The position numbers and the translations under genes were made by a program. DNA of 32,741 nt from Planctomycetaceae bacterium. GTDB lineage: Bacteria > Planctomycetota > Planctomycetia > Planctomycetales > Planctomycetaceae. Location: the NCBI GenBank assembly GCA_900299185.1, contig OMIV01000268.1, positions 1 through 32,741 of the forward strand, given 5' to 3'. This document shows, piece after piece, positions 1 through 7,247 of this stretch; the first letter of the stretch is position 1; each line of letters starts with the position of its first letter. The notes beneath the pieces are model-generated. The model was not told the origin of the DNA. It searched no databases and saw only the letters and a list, made by a program, of their open reading frames with translations.

Positions 1-1622
1 AGTTCTCCGAGCCATCCCCAGAACTGCCCGTTGAGCAAGACTTCGGCTCCTCGCCCCTCGACGAAGCCGACGGCCTCGCTGGAGCGGACGCTGATCGTAG
101 ATGTGGGGTTAACTCGCTGAGCGATTGCCAGCAGCAGTCCCTTGACTTCCGCGAACGATTGACCGGTCACGAAGCCAACTGACTTCGGCTCAGTTTCAGG
201 ATTACCGGGGTCGGCACCGAGGAAGACGGAAGCGATCTCGAACAACTTCGCGTTGAAGGAACCTTGGCGTTCGTTGTGGCGACGTGCATTGAGCAAGCTG
301 GGGATCAAGCTTTGTCGCAGTGACTTCAATTGCGAGAACTTGTCATGGTCGATGTGCAGCATCTTGCCGATGGGACGTGGGTTGAAGAGCGTCGCCAATT
401 TGTCGTCGACCAACGACAGTGTGATGGTTTCAAAGAATCCATTGCCGGTCAGGACTTCGGTGACGCGATCAATGACGCGGTCTCGTAGCGACTTCTGGCT
501 GACGGTCAGCGGCACGATCGCGTCTTCGGGGATCTTGTCGTAGCCGTAGATGCGAGCCACTTCTTCGATCAGATCGATCTCGCGCGTGACGTCGCGACGT
601 CGCCAACTGGGCACGGCGAATGATGCCGAGTCTGCGATCTCGGCGACTTTCTTGCAGCCGAGTTCAGTCAGGATGCGAATGACTTCGGCTTTCGGAACTT
701 CAATGCCGAGGATGCGCGGAAGTTGGTTGAACCTCAGAACGACTGGATCTGCCTCGGGAGGAACTGCGGCCCCGACATCGACCGATCCGGCCAACAGTTC
801 GCCACCAGCGACTTGCAAGATCAACTCACAACAGCGGCGGCTGGCCCAATCCATTTGGTAGGGATCGACGCCACGCTCGAAGCGATAGGACGAATCGCTA
901 TGCAGCTTTAGCTCCCGCGCCGTTGCTCGAATTGAACGCGGTGCAAAGTCTGCCACTTCGATGAGGACGTTGCTTGTCGAAGAACTGATTTCTGTCGAGG
1001 CCCCGCCCATTACTCCGGCGATTGCCACTGGACGTTGCGCATCAGCGATGACGCACATGTCGGGAGTCAGCTTGTATTCCTTATGGTCGATCGCCTGGAT
1101 CGTTTCATTGGCTCGACCACGACGGACGACGATGCGCTTCTCGGCGAGCTTGTCGAAGTCGAAAGCATGCAAAGGCTGACCGCACTCCATCAGCACGTAG
1201 TTCGTGACGTCGACGACGTTATTAATAGAAGCGATGCCGACGGTCTCCAGTCGGTCGCGCAGCCAAGCGGGGCTAGGGCCAACCTTCACACCTTTGATGA
1301 CTCGCGCGATGTAGCGCGGACATTGGTCAGGGTTTTCGATCGTGACGCTGGTCACGGTTGATGTCGCAGTGGCCGACGTCGCGGGCTCGGCAGCGGGGAT
1401 GCTCAGCGGAACGTCAAAGCAGACGGCCGCTTCGCGAGCGACACCAATGTGCCCCAAGCAGTCGACTCGATTGCTGGTGACTTCCAGATCGACGGCGACA
1501 TCGGCTCCCTTGGGTTCGACAGACTCCAAATTCAGACCGGCCATCATGACGCGCTCGCCGAACTCATCGGCGGAAACAGGGAGCTTCACATACTGCTGGA
1601 GCCAGTCCCAACTGACGATCAT
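1..1622 (-). CDS. pheT: Phenylalanyl-tRNA synthetase beta subunit, 3' end outside window
   Basis: This is the beta chain of the alpha2-beta2 enzyme that charges tRNA-Phe; the beta chain carries the editing site and structural domains. About 540 residues are visible and the gene runs off the left edge. It starts MIVSWDWLQQYV, then shows the family blocks MAGLNLESVEP, VTSNRVDCLGHIGVARE, CPRYIARVIKGVKVGP, VVDVTNYVLMECGQPLHAFD, SSYRFERGVDP and EEVARIYGYDKIP in the usual order. The start at 1622 is ATG with an AAAGGA Shine-Dalgarno about 9 bases before it. What is odd is the step from residue 36 straight to the segment beginning DVAVDLEVTSNRVD: the OB-fold (EMAP-like) tRNA-binding insert of about 110 residues in the E. 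coli protein is absent. The upstream neighbour is a divergent small gene, so pheS is not directly in front. The identification is secure. Confidence 0.95.
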   Translation of the reverse strand, partial: MIVSWDWLQQYVKLPVSADEFGERVMMAGLNLESVEPKGADVAVDLEVTSNRVDCLGHIGVAREAAVCFDVPLSIPAAEPATSATATSTVTSVTIENPDQCPRYIARVIKGVKVGPSPAWLRDRLETVGIASINNVVDVTNYVLMECGQPLHAFDFDKLAEKRIVVRRGRANETIQAIDHKEYKLTPDMCVIADAQRPVAIAGVMGGASTEISSSTSNVLIEVADFAPRSIRATARELKLHSDSSYRFERGVDPYQMDWASRRCCELILQVAGGELLAGSVDVGAAVPPEADPVVLRFNQLPRILGIEVPKAEVIRILTELGCKKVAEIADSASFAVPSWRRRDVTREIDLIEEVARIYGYDKIPEDAIVPLTVSQKSLRDRVIDRVTEVLTGNGFFETITLSLVDDKLATLFNPRPIGKMLHIDHDKFSQLKSLRQSLIPSLLNARRHNERQGSFNAKLFEIASVFLGADPGNPETEPKSVGFVTGQSFAEVKGLLLAIAQRVNPTSTISVRSSEAVGFVEGRGAEVLLNGQFWGWLGE

Positions 1623-1762
1623 TGAGGCAATCCTTTTGGAGTCACGAAGCGTGTTGATTACGTTGCGGAGATGAGGAACGAAACTTGAGCGGCGGTAATC
1701 TATTGGTCGACTCGGTTTGCTCAAACGCAGGACCTCGAAATCTCTGACGGAGCTTTACTCCC

Positions 1763-2044
1763 ATGCCGGAACCTCTCGAACCGCAACTCACCGTCGAAAA
1801 GACTGTGCCCGAGCCGCCACGGACCAAGCAGCAACGTCGAGTCGCGTTGGCCTTGTCGGGGTTGGCCGCTCTGACGATTTACATCGCTCTGTCTGGGCCG
1901 ATGGCGGCCCTTCACAAGAATGCGAAGTTCAAGCCGCTGCAAAGCACGATAGAAGTTGTGTTCGCACCGGTAGTGTGGCTGGCGAAGCATCGCGTTGAGC
2001 CGCTGTCTTCATGGTTGCGAGCTTATGTTGACCTCTTTCGGTGA
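1763..2044 (+). CDS. Small single-pass membrane protein, hypothetical
   Basis: This is a 93-residue protein that I do not recognise. It has a charged, proline-rich N-terminus of about 27 residues, one hydrophobic segment at about residues 28-46 (core ALALSGLAALTIYIALSG), and a basic and hydrophobic tail ending YVDLFR. A GGAG sequence lies about 12 bases before the ATG, a workable but long spacing. It is divergent from pheT. Other reading frames also stay open here, but none of them gives a membrane segment or a convincing start. A small inner-membrane protein is the best reading. Whether it is expressed is uncertain. Confidence 0.5.
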   Translation: MPEPLEPQLTVEKTVPEPPRTKQQRRVALALSGLAALTIYIALSGPMAALHKNAKFKPLQSTIEVVFAPVVWLAKHRVEPLSSWLRAYVDLFR

Positions 2045-2128
2045 CATTAAGCCGGTGACATTCAAGCGGGGTGAATCGGGCAAGCTTTGTGACTGTCAAG
2101 CACCGCCGACCCACTCTCCTCAAACATC

Positions 2129-2137
2129 TTTTGCACA
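2129..2137 (+). promoter_or_regulatory. Single DnaA-box match
   Basis: TTTTGCACA fits the consensus TTWTNCACA at every position and lies about 450 bases upstream of the dnaA start. A single box could serve autoregulation of dnaA or be chance. No second good match was found in this gap. Confidence 0.35.
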
Positions 2138-2242
2138 ACGCTGATCGAGTTCGGGATGGATCGGTGAGCGAGTCTCGTTCGTCTGGTCCTATCGCAATAG
2201 GGACTTCAAAAAAGCTCCAGAAGACGATGCCTCAATCGCTGG

Positions 2243-2263
2243 TCGATCCGTTTGACGGATCGA
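2243..2263. repeat. Hairpin upstream of dnaA
   Basis: TCGATCCG and CGGATCGA form a perfect 8-bp stem around the loop TTTGA. Two further GG/CC pairs are possible with a bulge. No T-run follows on either strand, so it is not a classic intrinsic terminator. It may end the small upstream gene or bind a regulator. Confidence 0.35.
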
Positions 2264-2589
2264 GAGACCGGGCTAGTATCGCCGCCCTTGAGTGAGTGAC
2301 TGGAGTCGGCTGATGGTGGTGCATTGACCGACTCTCTTTGGCTTTCCTTCTACGCTTCGTCGTTCTCTTTTACGCAAGACTCAACACCGGTAACGGATTG
2401 CCTCACGCGTCCGCCGAGTGTGTCGATGTCCTTGAAGACTGGTGGGTTTTCGAGGACTTCGTGCGCTAGGCACAAGGTGTTGAATCGCCAGAACGGACAT
2501 TGTTCGAGTGGTTGTATCGGCATTTGCCGACCGGCTCTTCGTCCAACAATCTGGCCTGCACGGAAGAGAGCGCGAACAAGGGGCGCAAG

Positions 2590-4077
2590 ATGCTACCCGG
2601 GACATTGGCGGTGGTGCGGCCAGTCTCTAGCGTCGATCAGCGGCAACTCTTGTTGAACGAACTGCAGCTCGCCGTTGGCGAACGCAGTTTTCAGCAATGG
2701 TTTGTCGGCAAGACGGACGTTGAAGTGACTGCTGATGGCGTGCTGGTGCGCGTCGGCAGTCAGTTTCAGTTGGCCTGGATGCAACGCCGCTTCGGTGCGG
2801 AAATCAATCGCTGCGTTCGCGAGTTCATCGGAAAAGTTCACATCGAATGGTCGATCGACACGACGATGGGCGCGAACTCCGATGGCGCTGCGACGGCAGA
2901 GGTCTTGTCGGCTCCGGCCGTTGAGCCCGACGCATCGGCAGTTTCGGTTTCGGCAGCGAGCGCCGCGCCGATTCAGATGCCGAGCCTCGCAGCAGTGCTG
3001 AATCCGAACGATGCGAAGACGGCGGTCTCTCGCGACGGACGGAAGTACCTCGGCTTTGAGGGATTCGTTGTCGGGCGATGTAACGAGCTGGCATTCACGG
3101 CCGCTCGGCACGCTGCCGAGCAGCCCGGCACGCATTGCAACCCACTCTATCTGCATGGACCTGTGGGGACCGGCAAGACGCATCTGGCCGAAGCGATCTT
3201 CAAGGCGATTCGACGATTGCATCCCAACTTGCGGTTGCTGTTCATGACGGCGGAAGCATTCGCCAATCAATTTACGCACGCGTTGCGGACGCACTCGTTG
3301 CCGAGCTTTCGACAACGCTTCCGCAATGTTGACGTGCTCTTCATTGATGACGCGCACTTCCTCAACGGGAAACGCGGGATTCAAGAAGAATTCTTACACA
3401 CGTTTCAACAGCTCGTCAGTCACGGCAAGCAAGTGGTGCTGACATCCGATTCGCATCCGCGATTGCTGTCTCAAACGAGCGACGAGTTGGTCAGCCGCTT
3501 CCTGAGCGGATTGGTGTGCCGCGTTGAAGCTCCTGATCACGAAACACGTCGCAAGATTGCTCATTCGAAGTCCATGTCGCTGGGCGGAGCGATCGCTGAT
3601 GACGTGCTCGACCTCGTCGCTCGACGCTTCGTCAACAACGTGCGCGAGATCGAAGGCGCGATCAACACGTTGCAGACTTGGTTCCGCATGACCGGCAAAC
3701 GGATCACGTTACCGATCGCCAAGCAGGTCTTATCGGACCTCGAACGCGACTGTGTGCGAGTCGTTAAGCTGGCCGACATCGAGTCCGTCGTTTGCAACTT
3801 GTTCGGCATGAACTCCGAAGACTTGAGATCCGACAGTCGCACTCGTTCGGTAAGCCAACCTCGCATGCTGGCGATGTATCTGGCTCGCAAGCACACGCAA
3901 GCGGCTTACAAGGAGATCGGCGAATTCTTTGGCGGTCGCAATCACAGCACAGTGATGGCAGCCGAACGCAAGATCGACGGTTGGCTGCGTTCCAACGACG
4001 ACATCTCGATCGGCAGTCAAAGCTGGAGGTTGAGCGAACTCGTTGAACGCCTCGAACAACAATTGCTGGCGAGCTGA
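2590..4077 (+). CDS. dnaA: Chromosomal replication initiator DnaA
   Basis: This is a 495-residue initiator ATPase that binds DnaA boxes and opens the origin. It has an N-terminal domain I (about residues 15-85), an Ala/Ser/Pro-rich linker (about 100-140), and an AAA+ core with Walker A GPVGTGKTH (190-198), Walker B VDVLFIDDAHF (D253, D254) and the arginine-finger region LVSRFLSGL (R303). A C-terminal DNA-binding domain IV carries RSVSQPR and GGRNHSTV (448-455). The ATG at 2590 is preferred over an upstream in-frame TTG at 2500 because AAGGGG lies 6-7 bases before it and the extra residues look unconserved. In the helix-turn-helix signature most bacteria have GGRDH; here the Asp is Asn (N451). 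Neighbours are a small membrane gene and an envelope gene group, not dnaN/recF. It converges on the next gene. Confidence 0.96.
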   Translation: MLPGTLAVVRPVSSVDQRQLLLNELQLAVGERSFQQWFVGKTDVEVTADGVLVRVGSQFQLAWMQRRFGAEINRCVREFIGKVHIEWSIDTTMGANSDGAATAEVLSAPAVEPDASAVSVSAASAAPIQMPSLAAVLNPNDAKTAVSRDGRKYLGFEGFVVGRCNELAFTAARHAAEQPGTHCNPLYLHGPVGTGKTHLAEAIFKAIRRLHPNLRLLFMTAEAFANQFTHALRTHSLPSFRQRFRNVDVLFIDDAHFLNGKRGIQEEFLHTFQQLVSHGKQVVLTSDSHPRLLSQTSDELVSRFLSGLVCRVEAPDHETRRKIAHSKSMSLGGAIADDVLDLVARRFVNNVREIEGAINTLQTWFRMTGKRITLPIAKQVLSDLERDCVRVVKLADIESVVCNLFGMNSEDLRSDSRTRSVSQPRMLAMYLARKHTQAAYKEIGEFFGGRNHSTVMAAERKIDGWLRSNDDISIGSQSWRLSELVERLEQQLLAS

Positions 4078-4112
4078 GTTCGACGATTCTCTCTCTTGTC
4101 TCCGTGAACTCC

Positions 4113-4174
4113 GTGCCTCTGTGTTTCAGGCATTCCGGTTCTGGCTGGAAGAAGAGTTGAAACACAGAGGCACT
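4113..4174. repeat. 16-bp inverted repeat between convergent genes
   Basis: The arms at 4113-4128 and 4159-4174 are perfectly complementary (left arm GTGCCTCTGTGTTTCA) with a 30-base loop. They sit between the ends of dnaA and the HAD-UbiA gene, so they could act as a bidirectional terminator. The wording of the arms resembles a short dispersed repeat that I recall from several bacterial genomes; that part is memory, not shown here. Confidence 0.6.
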
Positions 4175-4286
4175 GAGGGCACAGAGTCATCGATGCGAGT
4201 GATCGCAGCATGGGGACCGGGATTGCGTCTCTTTCTAATCACGCTCGCGTATTGGTCACGGCGCAGTTGGCCTTTCGTGCGGCGAT

Positions 4287-5462
4287 TCAATCTCCACGTG
4301 GCCATGCCACATGAAGTGCGATGGCGGAGAGCAGGGCAGCTAACAGCACCCAACCGGCAAGTGGAGTTGGCGACGCCAGACTTCCTGCTAGCAATCGTGA
4401 CGTTGATAGGCTCGCGAGACAGACGAGGTTCACGATCGGCACGGTCTTCAGCCATGCTGAATACAACGTCGAGACGACGACATATCCCGCGAGCGTTGCT
4501 GCAATGCTCGTTGAGCCCGCACATGCTGCGAGCATGCCAGCGAGGCTCAGCAAACAGACTGCGAGCTTCAGTCCTTGAGGAAGGTTCATCAGACCGGTGG
4601 CGAGAGGTCGATGTTGCTTCGTCGGATGACGGCGATCGGAATCAAGATCGAAGGCGTCGTTGATGACGTAGCCGGCGGATGCCACAGCGCAGAACGCGAA
4701 GTAAGTGATGGTCGCTGTGAGCCAATGGCTGGCGGTTGATGCGGTCAGCCAGAGCGGCACGAAGACGATGAGATTCTTCACCCAACGCCAGGGACGCTCG
4801 GCTCGCCAGATCGTGGCTGGGCTGGCGATGGTTGTGGCGAACTCTGTGCAGGCAATGCCCCGCATCGTCAGCTCGGAGCGGAATCGTGTTCCTCTTCCGA
4901 CCAGCACGGCTACTTTGCTGGTGGCCCATAAGACTCGGTCGGCGGATGAGTCGCCGCAGTAGTCGAAGTCGCGATGTCCGCGTTGCTCGCACCACTTGCG
5001 GATGGCGGCCAGCTTCGCGGTGCTCTTACGGTTGTGAGTCGTGTCGCTCGCGATGATGTCATCAAAGCAGCCGAGGTACTCGGCGACGGGCCTGGCCCAT
5101 TGTTCGGGAGAGGCGGTAGCCAAAATGATTGGCCGTCCGCGAGCTCGTTCGGCCATCAGATGTGCGACGAAGTGATTTCGATAAGGCAGAGTCTCAGCAT
5201 TCACCGGCGCGAGTTCAGCAATCTGCTGCTTGAACATCGCCAGTCCTTGTCGCAGCCAGTGCGGCATCAGCAACAGCACGAGCGGTTGTTGGCGGATTGC
5301 TCGGAGAAAGCCTTCGTGGAGCAAGTCAGTCGCAATGAGCGTCCCGTCCAAATCGACGAACAGCGGTCGCTCGGTTGTGGCACATGGCTGCCCTACGGAA
5401 TGCGTCGGAGCGGCTGATCCTTCAGATGATGGCTGTGTTTGATCGAGGGCGTGAGATTCCAT
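4287..5462 (-). CDS. HAD phosphatase-UbiA prenyltransferase fusion, C-terminally short
   Basis: This is a 391-residue two-domain protein. Residues 33-215 form a HAD-type phosphatase with VDLDGTL (D37, D39), the ATAS motif, K147 and DYCGDSS (D171). Residues from about 223 form a UbiA-type membrane prenyltransferase with PWRWVKNLIVFVPL and the Asp motif NDAFDLDSDRRHPTK (268-282). Such fusions resemble decaprenyl-phosphate phosphoribosyltransferases, which put a sugar phosphate on a polyprenyl phosphate. The protein stops after about six or seven helices where family members normally have about nine. The second motif reads YSAWLKTVPIVN, with Asn345 where I expect Asp. The other frames downstream do not restore the missing part. 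The ATG at 5462 has AGGA 7 bases upstream; an in-frame TTG at 5558 is less likely. It may be a degraded or specialised form. Confidence 0.8.
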   Translation of the reverse strand: MESHALDQTQPSSEGSAAPTHSVGQPCATTERPLFVDLDGTLIATDLLHEGFLRAIRQQPLVLLLMPHWLRQGLAMFKQQIAELAPVNAETLPYRNHFVAHLMAERARGRPIILATASPEQWARPVAEYLGCFDDIIASDTTHNRKSTAKLAAIRKWCEQRGHRDFDYCGDSSADRVLWATSKVAVLVGRGTRFRSELTMRGIACTEFATTIASPATIWRAERPWRWVKNLIVFVPLWLTASTASHWLTATITYFAFCAVASAGYVINDAFDLDSDRRHPTKQHRPLATGLMNLPQGLKLAVCLLSLAGMLAACAGSTSIAATLAGYVVVSTLYSAWLKTVPIVNLVCLASLSTSRLLAGSLASPTPLAGWVLLAALLSAIALHVAWPRGD

Positions 5463-5617
5463 TCTCGGTCCTGTGAGTCGTCCCGGCGGGCGCGTCTCCG
5501 AGAACAGGAACGGGACGCAGCGTTCACAACTGCCGGATATACGGCGACTCGAGAGCAAATCGGAAGACCACTTCGGCCACGCCGGTGAGAGAACACTGAA
5601 GTGCCTGAGCCCGCCCG

Positions 5618-7081
5618 CTACGGCTCGTCACTGGCTGATGGTGACGTCTTCTTTTGCTCCAAGTTCTTTTGCAGCGGACCAAGGGCGATGCCGAGGTCGT
5701 TGTCACTTCGATTCCAGGCTTGAGTGAACGCGCCACCGTCATCGGTTTCATTCTCGCCAACGCTCCAGAGCTTGGCCGAGTCTCCTTCACGCGAGTACTT
5801 CAGTGGCGTCTTCGTGGCGGCGAGCGCGTCGTCGGGAATGGTTGGCAAAAGGTTCGGAACCAATTCGTCGAGTCGATCGGGATAGTGGCCGTATTCCCGC
5901 TGATGAATCTCAAGAGCGATGGCGACGATGGTCATGTCTCGCCGCGCTGCATAGCTGTCATAGGCCCGAATGATGTGCTCGATCGAGCTTCCGAATGTGC
6001 GAGCCAAGTGGGTGGCATCGACGAATTCCGAGATCTCATCCGCGGACCACTGATGACCAGAACGAGTTGGATCGGCTTCGAAGACATGGAATCCCGCCTT
6101 GCCTCGGAGCTTGGTGCGTTGATGTCGCGGCTTATCGATCTGTTCGAGAGTCCGACCATGCAGATGGCCGGTCGCCTTGCGAGTGTTGTCGGGTTCTCCG
6201 CGAAAGTAGAGCAACGGAAGGAACAGATCCTCTGGGCTGCCAGAGCCGATCATTTCCGACATTTCGTAGAGCGACTTCTGTGTGGTGAATCCGTGAATCC
6301 ACAAGTACTCGACCTTGATGGCATGTGAGTGCGCCGGGCGGGTTCGTTCGAGATCCTGAAGCTCACGCAGCAAGTACTTGAGATCGTCGCTTGTTGTTAG
6401 CGGGCTGGCTGCGTGCTTAACCAACTGACTGCCGACATCGGCGCGAGCGACTTCCGCAATGAGAGTATCCAAGATCGAACCGCGTCGCGCGATGTGATCG
6501 GCAACTCGATGGCCATCCAGGAGAAGCTCATACGCTTCTCGCTGTTTTTTGCCGATACGCAGTCGATCGGCTTCAAGAATTAGCAAGTGAGTGATGTGTC
6601 GAGTCGAACTCATGTCGTTCGAAGACGGATCGACTTGGAACTCGCCTGGTTTGAAGAGTTGCATGTCCGGCATGCGTGCTGCCTTGAGCCACGCGTCCAA
6701 TGCAGGACGGTTATTGGTGCACCATTTTCGGACATCCTCGCTGGCTGCTTCCCAGCCTTGATGGATGGCATCGTCGAAGTTCGCGTTCAAAGCAGCAGGG
6801 ACGGGTACAAAGAGTTTTGTGGCCTCGATCAACAAGCTAGCTGCGTTCGAATCATCTGGGACGATGTCGGCTTTGAAGGCGGCGATATCGAAGGGTTCGG
6901 GCGGCTCTGGAATCAGGCTCAGTCGCATGCCGCGATACGCGAACGGTCCAACAATTAGAGCCACGAAAACGCAAAGCGGAATGTCGATCTTCGGTTGCAA
7001 TAGCCACAGCAGCAGCCGAACGGCTCGACTGGGTTGGTCTTGGTCGTCGCTGGTCGCGTGCGGGGAAACTTTGTTGGTCAT
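5618..7081 (-). CDS. Membrane-anchored protein with GspG-like C-terminal module
   Basis: This is a 487-residue protein of no assigned function. A single hydrophobic segment near residues 31-49 (core IPLCVFVALIVGPFAY) anchors a long, mostly helical soluble region. The last 90 residues contain EIHQREYGHYPDRLDELVP, then LPTIPDDAL, LKYSREGD and LWSVGENETDDGG. This follows the pattern of the C-terminal globular part of type II secretion major pseudopilins, without the prepilin N-terminus. Tails of this kind are, as I recall, frequent in large planctomycete proteins. The ATG at 7081 (AGGA about 9 bases before) is preferred; an in-frame GTG at 7177 would add 32 residues but has no ribosome site and would read through a hairpin at 7149-7169. 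It lies between two membrane glycolipid-type genes on the same strand. Confidence 0.75.
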   Translation of the reverse strand: MTNKVSPHATSDDQDQPSRAVRLLLWLLQPKIDIPLCVFVALIVGPFAYRGMRLSLIPEPPEPFDIAAFKADIVPDDSNAASLLIEATKLFVPVPAALNANFDDAIHQGWEAASEDVRKWCTNNRPALDAWLKAARMPDMQLFKPGEFQVDPSSNDMSSTRHITHLLILEADRLRIGKKQREAYELLLDGHRVADHIARRGSILDTLIAEVARADVGSQLVKHAASPLTTSDDLKYLLRELQDLERTRPAHSHAIKVEYLWIHGFTTQKSLYEMSEMIGSGSPEDLFLPLLYFRGEPDNTRKATGHLHGRTLEQIDKPRHQRTKLRGKAGFHVFEADPTRSGHQWSADEISEFVDATHLARTFGSSIEHIIRAYDSYAARRDMTIVAIALEIHQREYGHYPDRLDELVPNLLPTIPDDALAATKTPLKYSREGDSAKLWSVGENETDDGGAFTQAWNRSDNDLGIALGPLQKNLEQKKTSPSASDEP

Positions 7082-7148
7082 GAAGCGGCGTCCTGCGATG
7101 AAATCTTCGAATGTGAAATTGAGGCTGGCGTTTCTGACCGACTCGTGG

Positions 7149-7169
7149 AGCACGTTTTTTTGACGTGCT
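7149..7169. repeat. Hairpin in the leader of the GspG-tail gene
   Basis: AGCACGT (7149-7155) and ACGTGCT (7163-7169) form a perfect 7-bp stem with a 7-base T-rich loop (A-rich on the minus strand). It lies about 70 bases upstream of the preferred ATG at 7081. It could be a regulatory hairpin. An additional direct repeat, ACGTCGGAAA, occurs at 7190-7199 and 7224-7233. Confidence 0.4.
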
Positions 7170-7247
7170 TGTTTCACTTGATTTGAGCCACGTCGGAAAG
7201 GTGCCCCACGTGATTCTGACGCTACGTCGGAAACGCCGGGGCTGTGG

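Larger units (their letters stand above)
2045..2589. other. 545-base intergenic region before dnaA
   Basis: No convincing gene lies here. It holds a 10-base direct repeat (CGGTGACATT at 2039-2048 and 2053-2062, overlapping the end of the preceding small gene), one exact match to the DnaA-box consensus at 2129-2137 and a hairpin at 2243-2263. I see no cluster of DnaA boxes and no clearly AT-rich unwinding stretch, so the sequence alone does not make this the replication origin. Confidence 0.6.

Noticed and set aside
2045-2589. Replication origin next to dnaA
   Set aside because: Only one DnaA-box match and no AT-rich unwinding region were found, and dnaN/recF are not adjacent.
2593-3384. 263-codon minus-strand frame opposite dnaA
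   Set aside because: It lies wholly antisense to a clear DnaA and has a shadow-like Arg/Cys-rich composition.
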